Of a stretch of DNA of 6,418 bases, positions 1-6,391 are shown in pieces; position 1 is the stretch's first letter; the number at the start of each line of letters is the position of its first letter. Source of the stretch: G020354645 sp050053515 (GTDB taxonomy: Bacteria > Desulfobacterota > Desulfobacteria > Desulfobacterales > G020354645). The DNA lies in the NCBI GenBank assembly GCA_050053515.1, contig JASFTQ010000279.1, positions 1-6,418 on the forward strand, in the 5' to 3' direction. The position numbers and the translations under genes were made by a program. The notes under the pieces are model-generated. The model was given only the letters and a program-made list of their open reading frames with translations, was not told the DNA's origin and did no database searches.

Positions 1-1116
1 GTAAGTTTGAAAAAAGAAATCCCTCTGGCAGGGTCTTTGGAGGATCCGCGGCTTGGGGTCGGCCTTTTGAATTTGCCGACGGATACGTTTGACTTTGATC
101 AAGAGCCCATGACCCAAAAACAGATATTCATTGCCCAGAAATTCCCCTGGTTCGGAAAATTGGACCTGAGGTCTCAGCGCGCCACCCTGAGGGCTGTCTG
201 GCAACAAGCCATCCTGGCAGCCAAGCGCCTGGAACTTGCCCGCAAAATCGCCAATGCTTACTATGAGTTAGGGCTTGTTGGCGCCAGTCTGGAGGTTAAT
301 GAAAGACTGACCGATATGGTAAACCAGTTGTTGAAAGTTGCCGAAACCCGTTACGCTACAGGCCGCGGTCTTCAGCATGATGTGCTGCAGGCCCAGGTTG
401 AGTTAAGCCAGCTTCTGGAGGAAAAAATTCGGCTGGAAAGAACCCGCCGTACGCTCGAAGATAATGTGAATGAACTGCTCAACCGAGAAGTCTTCATAGC
501 GGTACAACCGCCCAAAGACCTGGAATTCCCGGACCTCCGCGTCGATGTGGGGCACCTTCAGGAAAAAGCGCTCAAAGAGAATCCCCAGTTGAAAGTCCGG
601 CGGACCAAAATCGACATTGCCGCAGTGGAGATCAAGCTGGCCCAAAAAGATTACTGGCCGGACATGGACTTCAAGCTGGCCTATGGTCAACGGGAAGAGG
701 ATTTCAACGATCGGGATTTACCGAATTTCGTTTCGGCATCGGTGACGTTGAATATCCCGCTCTGGCAGAACAAAAGGCAGGATTCGAAGCTGGCTGCCAA
801 AAAAAAGAATCATGAGGCCGCAATCAAGTTTTATCGAAATCTGGTAGCGGTTCTGCCCCACCGGGTGGACGCCTTGGTTTCCGAAATCCATAACATGCAA
901 AAAAATTACCGGCTTTTCAGGGATGCATTACTGTTTCAGGCAGATCAGTGGGCCAGCTCATCCTTATCCGCTTATGAGGTGGGTGCGGTAGAATTCAATA
1001 CCATGATTAATGCCCATATTCGACTGCTGCGCTTCGAATTGCAAACGATAAATTACCTGTTCAGGATCTATCAAAAACGGGCGGAGCTGAATGAGGTATT
1101 GGGGGGGCCCCTTTAA
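1..1116 (+). CDS. cusC: CusC/CzcC-type outer-membrane efflux channel (TolC family), N-terminus cut by window edge
   Basis: The product is the outer-membrane channel of a tripartite heavy-metal efflux pump; trimers of this family form a beta-barrel plus a long periplasmic alpha-helical tunnel. The frame is open from base 1, giving 371 visible residues to the TAA at 1114-1116. Family members are usually about 410-460 residues, so the signal peptide and first helix probably lie upstream. The TTG at base 7 is therefore unlikely to be the true start. Visible signs are the typical heavy-metal OEP signature around residues 35-53 (EPMTQKQI, then QKFPWFGK) and long heptad-rich helices at about 55-160, including ATGRGLQHDVLQAQVELS (119-136). 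A second OEP repeat runs from about 185 (ENPQLKVRR, then NIPLWQNKRQ at 251-260) to the end, with YEVGAVEFNTMINAH at 325-339. The cusB-like gene follows after 112 bases, consistent with one operon. Family assignment is firm; the Cu/Ag substrate is inferred from the downstream genes. The symbol is by analogy. Confidence 0.9.
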   Translation, partial: VSLKKEIPLAGSLEDPRLGVGLLNLPTDTFDFDQEPMTQKQIFIAQKFPWFGKLDLRSQRATLRAVWQQAILAAKRLELARKIANAYYELGLVGASLEVNERLTDMVNQLLKVAETRYATGRGLQHDVLQAQVELSQLLEEKIRLERTRRTLEDNVNELLNREVFIAVQPPKDLEFPDLRVDVGHLQEKALKENPQLKVRRTKIDIAAVEIKLAQKDYWPDMDFKLAYGQREEDFNDRDLPNFVSASVTLNIPLWQNKRQDSKLAAKKKNHEAAIKFYRNLVAVLPHRVDALVSEIHNMQKNYRLFRDALLFQADQWASSSLSAYEVGAVEFNTMINAHIRLLRFELQTINYLFRIYQKRAELNEVLGGPL

Positions 1117-1121
1117 TCCAA

Positions 1122-1170
1122 ATATTTTCTATGAAACACCTCTCTGAGGTCGGTGTCCCATAGAAAATAT
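1122..1170. repeat. Imperfect inverted repeat (19-nt arms, 11-nt loop) between channel and adaptor genes
   Basis: The left arm 1122-1140 (ATATTTTCTATGAAACACC) and right arm 1152-1170 (GGTGTCCCATAGAAAATAT) pair at 17 of 19 positions; the only mismatches are AA against CC. The loop contains a smaller alternative stem (ACCTC/GAGGT at 1138-1142 and 1146-1150). In the transcript this would be a stable hairpin starting six bases after the channel stop codon. It could slow or end transcription, protect the upstream mRNA 3' end, or act as a protein-binding site. No clean T-run follows directly, so I do not call it a Rho-independent terminator. The structure is seen directly; its role is inferred. Confidence 0.7.
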
Positions 1171-1182
1171 ATATATATTTTC
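1163..1182. repeat. Perfect 20-bp AT-rich palindrome overlapping the right arm of the hairpin
   Basis: GAAAATATATATATATTTTC is its own reverse complement. Its left half is the end of the right arm of the preceding inverted repeat, so that strand can pair either backward with 1122-1129 or forward with 1175-1182. It lies 46 bases upstream of the adaptor start codon. Such a sequence may be an easily melted region or a protein site, but simple AT repeats also form palindromes by chance. Confidence 0.5.
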
Positions 1183-1211
1183 ATTATGATGAGTCCAACT
1201 GATTTCTATTC

Positions 1212-1218
1212 AGAGGGG
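1212..1218 (+). promoter_or_regulatory. Ribosome binding site of the cusB-like gene
   Basis: AGAGGGG lies 10 bases before the ATG at 1229. It is a purine-rich Shine-Dalgarno match at usable spacing and supports this ATG as the start. Confidence 0.65.
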
Positions 1219-1228
1219 TCAAAACAAG

Positions 1229-2578
1229 ATGAAACGATTGATTATAATGCTTGTTTTTATTGTCGGTTTGCCCGGACTGATCCTAGCCTTGCAGGGTATC
1301 GGCTTCCAGTCCGGTCTTGATAGAGACCAAAGCGGTCGGCCGGGGTTTAGAGTAAGTGAAGCGTTAGCTGCGAAGCAAGAACTCAAAGCAGGTATGATTG
1401 ATCCAAAGACCGGCAAAAAAATTAAGTACTGGGTGGCCCCCATGGATCCGACTTACATCCGCAATGAACCGGGAAAATCACCCATGGGGATGGACCTGGT
1501 GCCGGTTTATGAAGAAGAGGGGGAAGCAAAAGAGCCTGTTTCCACCATCCGAATCGATCCGGTCACCATGCAAAACATGGGGGTGCGTTTGGGGCGGGTC
1601 AAGCGGAAAACTTTGGTAAAATATATTCGTACCTTCGGCAATATCACGTTTGATGAGACCAAAATTTTTACGGTGAATACGAAGTTCAACGGCTGGATCG
1701 AAAAGCTCTATGTCAATTTCGTCGGGGAAAACGTAAAAAAGGGGCAGCCGCTTTTTGATATCTATAGCCCCGAGTTGGTTACTGCTCAGGAGGAATATTT
1801 GCTGGCGCTGAAGCAACATAACAGTCTGTCCGATAGTTCCTACGTCCGAATACGGGAGGCAGCCCAGCGCTTGCTTGAGGCCTCACTCACGCGCTTGCGT
1901 TACTGGGATCTGACGGATAAACAGATCGAACAGATCGGCACAAGTGGCAAGGTAGGAAAAACGCTGACGATTTATTCTCCGGCCGCCGGTGTCGTCACTG
2001 AAAAGGATGCCTTTAAGGGTCATTACGTAAAAGCGGGAGAGCATCAATACTCGATCGTTGATCTTTCAACCGTTTGGGTGGATGTGGATGTATACGAATA
2101 CGAACTGCCCTGGGTTCGCGAGGGCATGGCCGCAGAAATGGAGCTGACCTATATCCCCGGAAAACGCTTTAAAGGAAAGGTGCTTTTTATCTACCCTTAC
2201 CTTGAGGTCAGAACCCGAACCGCCAAACTCCGGCTTTCTTTTTCAAATCCCGACTACCAGCTCAAGCCGGGCATGTACGCCAACATCTACCTGAAGTCCG
2301 TCGTTTCCAAAAAAAGCCTGGTGATACCGCAGGAGGCTGTGATTGACAGCGGCGTTCGACAGATAGTTTTCGTTGCGGTCGGTGAGGGTAAATTCCAGCC
2401 GCGGGAAGTGAATATCGGTCTGGAAGGCAATGAAAATGAGTATCAGGTGCTCAAGGGCCTCAGTGAAGGTGAAGAAATCGTGCTGTCCGCCCAATTCATG
2501 CTCGATTCCGAAAGCCGCCTGCGGGAAGCTGTCCAGAAAATGCTGGAATTACGCAAGCGGGAACCCGGTGGTCACTGA
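1229..2578 (+). CDS. cusB: CusB-type periplasmic adaptor (membrane fusion protein) with N-terminal heavy-metal binding domain
   Basis: This 449-residue adaptor links an RND pump to its outer-membrane channel and can pass metal to the pump. Residues 4-22 form a hydrophobic N-terminal anchor or signal after MKR; no lipobox cysteine is visible. Residues 66-95 are a heavy-metal binding domain, YWVAPMDP then PGKSPMGMDLVPVY. M72, M86 and M88 match in spacing and context the three methionines that bind Cu(I)/Ag(I) in E. coli CusB (M49, M64, M66 of the precursor, from memory). The cysteines of the CPMHP/CGM variant are absent. Next come the first lipoyl half (about 149-184), a helical hairpin (about 184-235), the second lipoyl half (243-280, YSPAAGVVTEKD), a beta-barrel (281-360) and a membrane-proximal region (361-425, with VIPQEAVIDSG). 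Length is near the family norm and the gene looks intact. A good ribosome binding site supports the ATG. The pump gene follows only after 427 bases, which is unusual for this pair. Confidence 0.93.
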   Translation: MKRLIIMLVFIVGLPGLILALQGIGFQSGLDRDQSGRPGFRVSEALAAKQELKAGMIDPKTGKKIKYWVAPMDPTYIRNEPGKSPMGMDLVPVYEEEGEAKEPVSTIRIDPVTMQNMGVRLGRVKRKTLVKYIRTFGNITFDETKIFTVNTKFNGWIEKLYVNFVGENVKKGQPLFDIYSPELVTAQEEYLLALKQHNSLSDSSYVRIREAAQRLLEASLTRLRYWDLTDKQIEQIGTSGKVGKTLTIYSPAAGVVTEKDAFKGHYVKAGEHQYSIVDLSTVWVDVDVYEYELPWVREGMAAEMELTYIPGKRFKGKVLFIYPYLEVRTRTAKLRLSFSNPDYQLKPGMYANIYLKSVVSKKSLVIPQEAVIDSGVRQIVFVAVGEGKFQPREVNIGLEGNENEYQVLKGLSEGEEIVLSAQFMLDSESRLREAVQKMLELRKREPGGH

Positions 2579-2701
2579 TGCCTGTCTCACAATTTCCGCT
2601 TCTCATAATGACAAGACGGGGTATCGCCGAAATCGGTAAGATGCGGCAAACATATATGCTTTTTTTCTGGTGGTTGCGATTTTGCCTGCAGCAGGTTTCA
2701 T

Positions 2702-2884
2702 GACCGGTCATCGGGGCACCTAAATGCAGATCACCGCATGGATCATTGCCGATATAAGGGCTCGCAGGGCGATACAAGCAATGGGGTTTGGGCGGCTGTC
2801 GCCTGGAACCTGCGCAAAGTAACCCGCTTACATGCTGGCAAACAGACAAAAGCGGCACAGCGCAAAACAAAATGCGCTGCATAA
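2702..2884 (+). pseudogene. Decayed C-terminal remnant of an IS5-type (DDE) transposase
   Basis: The frame from 2702 to the TAA at 2882-2884 reads, from 2714, GHLNADHRMDHCRYKGSQGD and then NGVWAAVAWNLRKVTRL. This closely follows the conserved end of IS5-family transposases, typically (E)PVIGHLK-DHRM-R--LKG--GD-iNa-laA-a-NLrk. PVIG can be read just upstream in another frame (2704-2715), so a one-base insertion in the G-run 2713-2716 appears to break the frame. The catalytic glutamate expected before PVIG is replaced by a TGA stop at 2701, and the lysine after GHL is an asparagine. No start codon and none of the rest of the transposase are present, so only the last 60 or so codons survive. It lies between the adaptor and pump genes and probably explains their separation. 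Recognition is by motif memory; no search was possible. Confidence 0.7.
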
Positions 2885-2886
2885 AT

Positions 2887-2992
2887 TAATTAATCCGCCA
2901 GGGCCTTGGGTGTAACCACCTTCTTCAATTCTCAATGAACAAATTAACTCATCCAACCCTGAATCTTGTTATTTTTCAGGGCGGATTAATTA
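2887..2992. repeat. Perfect 13-bp inverted repeat spanning 106 bp, possible IS end or small MITE
   Basis: TAATTAATCCGCC at 2887-2899 is the exact reverse complement of GGCGGATTAATTA at 2980-2992. The arms are 80 bases apart, so a simple hairpin role is less likely than transposon termini. The left arm begins two bases after the stop of the transposase remnant and the right arm touches the Shine-Dalgarno of the pump gene. The right side (TTATTTTTCAGGGCGGATTA) looks like the end of an IS5-type element, in my recollection. Either the two arms bound a tiny non-autonomous element, or they are ends left by related IS copies. The repeat is seen directly; its origin is inferred. Confidence 0.6.
2944..2972 (+). 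promoter_or_regulatory. Weak candidate sigma70-type promoter for the pump gene
   Basis: TTAACT (2944-2949) and TGTTAT (2967-2972) each match four of six consensus positions and are 17 bases apart, 33 bases before the pump ATG. A local promoter would make sense because the pump gene is separated from the adaptor by IS debris. Matches this weak are common by chance in AT-rich DNA. Confidence 0.2.
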
Positions 2993-2997
2993 GAAGG
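2992..2997 (+). promoter_or_regulatory. Ribosome binding site of the cusA-like gene
   Basis: AGAAGG lies eight bases before the ATG at 3006, which fits the expected N-terminus of RND pumps (MIEKIIEFSIRNK). It is immediately adjacent to the right arm of the 13-bp inverted repeat, so the translation signal just escaped the insertion or was rebuilt by it. Confidence 0.65.
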
Positions 2998-3005
2998 CAA
3001 CTGAA

Positions 3006-6000
3006 ATGATCGAAAAAATCATCGAGTTTTCCATCAGGAACAAGTTTCTGGTGATCCTGGGCACCGTGTTTATTATTTTGGCGGGTATCTATGCGATGTT
3101 GAAGACCCCCCTGGATGCTATTCCGGATCTCTCTGATGTCCAGGTCATCGTATTTACCGAATACCCGGGGCAGGCGCCCCAGGTGGTGGAAGACCAGGTG
3201 ACCTATCCCCTCACAACGGCCATGCTGGCGGTTCCTTTTGCCAAGGTGGTGCGGGGCTATTCCTTTTTCGGTTTCTCTTTCGTCTACATCATCTTTGAAG
3301 ACGGCACCGACATGTACTGGGCTCGCAGCCGGGTACTGGAGTATCTAAATTTCGTCTCCGGTCGGCTGCCTGAGGGTGTTAATCCTGAACTGGGGCCGGA
3401 CGCCACCGGTGTTGGTTGGGTTTACGAGTACATGCTTGAGAGTGACCGGCATGACCTTGCGCAACTGCGCTCCATCCAGGACTGGTATTTGCGCTATGAA
3501 CTGACCAGTGTGACCGGCGTGGCTGAGGTGGCCTCCATTGGGGGCTTTGTCAAACAGTACCAGGTGATTGTAGATCCCAACAAATTGGTGGCCTTCAACA
3601 TTCCCCTGCAAAAGATCAGGATGGCCATCCAGCGCAGCAATAATGATGTGGGCGGCAAGCTGGTGGAGATGGGCGAAACCGAGTTTATGGTTCGGGGGCT
3701 GGGTTACATCAAAAGCGCAGAGGATCTTTACACCATCCCCCTGGGGGTGGACCGGAGGGGCACACCGATTCTTCTGCGAAGCGTGGCCACAATAAAGGTC
3801 GGTCCGGAACTCAGGCGCGGCATAGCCGACTTCAACGGCACGGGGGAGGCGGTGGGAGGCATTATCATCATGCGCTACGGCGAAAACGCTCTTGCCGTTA
3901 TTGAAAATGTCAAAAAAAGGTTGGAACAACTCAAGACGGGCCTGCCCGAAGGGGTGCGCATCAGGACCGTATATGACCGATCAGGCCTGATCCTGCGGGC
4001 CGTCGACAACCTGAAAAAAACGCTCATTGAAGAGAGCATCATCGTGGCGCTGGTCTGTATCGTTTTTCTGTTTCACCTGCGCAGTGCCTTTGTGGGAATT
4101 TTCACTTTGCCGGCCGGGGTGTTCATCAGTCTCATTATTATGGAAAGACAGGGAATCAATGCCAACATTATGAGCCTGGGCGGCATTGCTATCGCTATCG
4201 GTGCCATGGTGGATGCGGCCATCGTGATGATCGAAAATGCACACAAGCACATCGAAAAAGAGGGAGGTAAAAAGCCTCACTGGGATCTAATCCTGGATGC
4301 CTCCAAAGAGGTTGGACCGGCTTTATTCTTCTCTCTGTTGATCATTGCCATCAGCTTTTTGCCGGTATTCACCCTGCAGGCCCAGGAGGGGCGGCTCTTC
4401 AAGCCGCTGGCCTTTACCAAGACATACGCCATGCTGGGCTCCGCGCTGCTGGCCGTCACCATCGTTCCAATTCTTATGGGTTACTTGATTCGAGGTAAAA
4501 TTCGACCCGAAGAGAAAAACCCGGTGAACAGGTTCCTTATATGGATTTATCACCCCATTATCAAATTGGTGCTAAAGAGCAAGCCGGCGGTGGTGTTATT
4601 CGCGGCAGGAATTCTGGCGGTGACCTACATACCCTGGAAGCGCATCGGTTCGGAGTTTATGCCGCCCTTGAATGAAGGCGACTTACTTTACATGCCGACC
4701 ACCCTTCCGGGCATTTCCGTGACCAAAGCCAAGGAACTGCTGCAGCAAACCGACCGTATCATTGCTTCTTTTCCGGAGGTTCATCATGTATTCGGCAAAA
4801 TAGGGCGGGCTGAAACCGCGACTGACCCGGCGCCGCTGTCGATGATAGAAACTACCATTACGCTGAAGCCCGAATCGGAGTGGCGCGAAGGAATGACCAT
4901 CGAAAAACTGGTAACCGAGTTGGACAAAGCCATCCGGTTTCCGGGGCTAACCAATGCCTGGACCATGCCGATTAAGACACGGGTGGACATGCTTTCGACC
5001 GGAATCAAGACGCCGGTGGGGATTAAGCTCATGGGTGAAGACCTGCAGGTGTTAAGTGGTTTGGGTGAAAAAGTAGAAGTCGTTATCAGGGAAATCCCGG
5101 GAACCCTCAGCGTCTACTCTGAGCGCGTCACCGGCGGTAATTTCCTCGACTACCGAATCAAACGCCAGGAAGCCGCCCGTTACGGTCTCACGGTGGGAGA
5201 TATCCAGGATATCATCATGTCCGCGGTTGGTGGCATGAATGTCACCCAGACGGTGGAAGGTCTGGAGCGCTATCCGGTAAACCTGCGCTATGGATCCGAA
5301 CTCAGGGACACGCCCGAAAAATTGCGGCGCATCCTGGTTCCGACCCCATCGGGAGCCCAGATACCCATCACTCAACTCGCCGATATCCGTATCGTCAAGG
5401 GGCCGCCCTCCATTAAAAGCGAAAACGCCCGCAACACCGCTTGGATATATGTGGATCTCAGAGGCATCGATGTAGGCACCTATGTTAAAAAGGCGCAGCA
5501 GATCATACGGGATAAGATTAAACTGCCATCCGGATACAGCATGGTCTGGAGCGGTCAATATGAGTACATGGAACGGGCCCAAAAGCGTCTGATGATAGTG
5601 GTGCCTTTGACCATCATCATCATTTTTCTGCTGCTTTATTTCAACTTCAAGAATATCACCGAGTGTCTTATTGTAATGTTGAGCGTTCCCTTCTCGCTTA
5701 CCGGAGGGCTGTGGCTCATATACCTTATGGGATACAACATGAGCGTTGCCGTGGGAGTGGGATTTATTGCTTTAGCCGGTGTTGCCGCCGAGACCGGTGT
5801 TGTAATGCTGATTTATCTTGACCAATCCTATCGGAAGTTCAAAAAAAAATATGGCGAAAGGCTCGACCGCAACCATCTATTCAAGGCCATCGAGGAAGGT
5901 GCTGCCTTGAGGGTGCGACCGAAGATGATGACCGTTTTCGCCATTATGGCCGGGTTGATGCCCATCATGTGGAGTCACGGAACCGGATCTCAGGTCATGA

Positions 6001-6143
6001 AACGCATCGCTGCGCCCATGGTCGGCGGTATGGTGAGTGCCACCCTGCTCACCCTTCTCGTCGTTCCGGCCATATATGGATTGTGGAAGGGATGGAGATT
6101 GCCCAAAGCGCCCAAAAAGCGCGAGGCGTCCGATCGCCGATAA
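3006..6143 (+). CDS. cusA: CusA-type heavy-metal RND efflux pump, Cu(I)/Ag(I) type
   Basis: This 1045-residue inner-membrane pump of the HME-RND family is a proton-driven antiporter acting as a trimer; E. coli CusA is about 1047 residues, so it is full length. TM1 is at about 12-32, followed by a large periplasmic porter loop to about 335, TM2-TM6 (about 338-494), TM7 (about 527-545), a second periplasmic loop to about 860, and TM8-TM12 (about 862-1028). TM4 carries the HME motif GAMVDAAIVMIEN (399-411). D403, E929 and K973 match the proton-relay residues D405, E939 and K984 of E. coli CusA. The metal-binding triad M573/M623/M672 is conserved as M563 (LLYMPTTLPG), M613 (APLSM) and M662 (DMLSTGIK), which separates CusA from Zn/Co-type CzcA. 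Transmembrane methionine pairs M408-M491, M401-M476 and M389-M998 also appear kept. E. coli M271 corresponds to L269 here. E. coli numbering is from memory. The gene shows no frameshift and looks functional. Confidence 0.96.
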   Translation: MIEKIIEFSIRNKFLVILGTVFIILAGIYAMLKTPLDAIPDLSDVQVIVFTEYPGQAPQVVEDQVTYPLTTAMLAVPFAKVVRGYSFFGFSFVYIIFEDGTDMYWARSRVLEYLNFVSGRLPEGVNPELGPDATGVGWVYEYMLESDRHDLAQLRSIQDWYLRYELTSVTGVAEVASIGGFVKQYQVIVDPNKLVAFNIPLQKIRMAIQRSNNDVGGKLVEMGETEFMVRGLGYIKSAEDLYTIPLGVDRRGTPILLRSVATIKVGPELRRGIADFNGTGEAVGGIIIMRYGENALAVIENVKKRLEQLKTGLPEGVRIRTVYDRSGLILRAVDNLKKTLIEESIIVALVCIVFLFHLRSAFVGIFTLPAGVFISLIIMERQGINANIMSLGGIAIAIGAMVDAAIVMIENAHKHIEKEGGKKPHWDLILDASKEVGPALFFSLLIIAISFLPVFTLQAQEGRLFKPLAFTKTYAMLGSALLAVTIVPILMGYLIRGKIRPEEKNPVNRFLIWIYHPIIKLVLKSKPAVVLFAAGILAVTYIPWKRIGSEFMPPLNEGDLLYMPTTLPGISVTKAKELLQQTDRIIASFPEVHHVFGKIGRAETATDPAPLSMIETTITLKPESEWREGMTIEKLVTELDKAIRFPGLTNAWTMPIKTRVDMLSTGIKTPVGIKLMGEDLQVLSGLGEKVEVVIREIPGTLSVYSERVTGGNFLDYRIKRQEAARYGLTVGDIQDIIMSAVGGMNVTQTVEGLERYPVNLRYGSELRDTPEKLRRILVPTPSGAQIPITQLADIRIVKGPPSIKSENARNTAWIYVDLRGIDVGTYVKKAQQIIRDKIKLPSGYSMVWSGQYEYMERAQKRLMIVVPLTIIIIFLLLYFNFKNITECLIVMLSVPFSLTGGLWLIYLMGYNMSVAVGVGFIALAGVAAETGVVMLIYLDQSYRKFKKKYGERLDRNHLFKAIEEGAALRVRPKMMTVFAIMAGLMPIMWSHGTGSQVMKRIAAPMVGGMVSATLLTLLVVPAIYGLWKGWRLPKAPKKREASDRR

Positions 6144-6157
6144 ATTTCCTTTATAAG

Positions 6158-6170
6158 AACTGTAACAGTT
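6158..6170. repeat. Short palindrome after the pump gene
   Basis: AACTGTAACAGTT is a perfect palindrome of two 6-base arms around one A, 14 bases after the stop codon. Its right end overlaps the TTAAT that flanks the MITE-like element. It could be a minor hairpin or simply the element's former target surroundings. Confidence 0.35.
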
Positions 6171-6173
6171 AAT

Positions 6174-6391
6174 CTGAAAGGTCGGGGTGTTTTTTCACGG
6201 CAAGATTATCGCCCCAGTGCTTCCAACGGGCAGAGGGTTGTTGCCGCTGAGAAAGGCAAAAGACGGTGTCGGTTCTTGTTGGAGTGAAAATTTTAAATAA
6301 CCGGCAGTAAAATGCAGGGCAGTTGCCGCTGTCATGCTTGGCAGGCAATAACCCGGGCATCTTGCCGTGAAAAAAACACCCCGGCCCTCAG
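6174..6391. mobile_element. MITE-like element (218 bp) with long terminal inverted repeats and TTAAT flanks
   Basis: The left end 6174-6206 and right end 6359-6391 are imperfect reverse complements. Both start outside with CTGA/TCAG. They share CGGGGTGTTTTTT (6183-6195) against AAAAAACACCCCG, then CACGGCAAGAT (6196-6206) against ATCTTGCCGTG (6359-6369). The differences are one extra A on the right (7 against 6), one indel and a few substitutions near the tips. TTAAT stands directly outside both ends (6169-6173 and 6392-6396), as expected for a target-site duplication. The 152-base interior encodes nothing recognisable; it has an imperfect 16-base direct repeat (6234-6249 and 6316-6331, sharing GTTGCCGCTG). 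These are hallmarks of a non-autonomous transposable element. In RNA, the ends would form a long stem that might also protect or end the pump transcript. This element fills most of the gene-free 275 bases at the right edge. Confidence 0.65.

Noticed and set aside
7..9. TTG as start codon of the channel gene
   Set aside because: The frame stays open to base 1, no signal peptide or ribosome binding site is visible, and the EPM/FPW motif would lie too near the N-terminus. The true start is outside the window.
1122..1182. Rho-independent terminator after the channel gene
   Set aside because: The stem is AT-rich at its base and followed by alternating AT rather than a T-run, and downstream genes of the same system continue on the same strand.
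1185..1190. TATGAT as a -10 box for the adaptor gene
   Set aside because: It matches five of six bases, but at 17-base spacing the upstream hexamer is AGAAAA, nothing like a -35 box. Transcription from the channel gene suffices.
2496..2882. 128-codon open frame on the - strand over the adaptor end and the gap
   Set aside because: It overlaps the conserved end of the adaptor gene, has no recognisable domain, and runs antisense to the transposase remnant.
3345..3929. 194-codon open frame on the - strand inside the pump gene
   Set aside because: It is antisense to conserved pump sequence, its composition follows the opposite strand's codon pattern, and no domain is visible.
5052..5582. 176-codon open frame on the - strand inside the pump gene
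   Set aside because: It is also a complement-strand shadow of conserved pump sequence, with no independent evidence.
6169..6360. 63-codon - strand frame within the right-hand gene-free region
   Set aside because: It lies inside the MITE-like element, shows no domain, and begins inside its inverted repeat.
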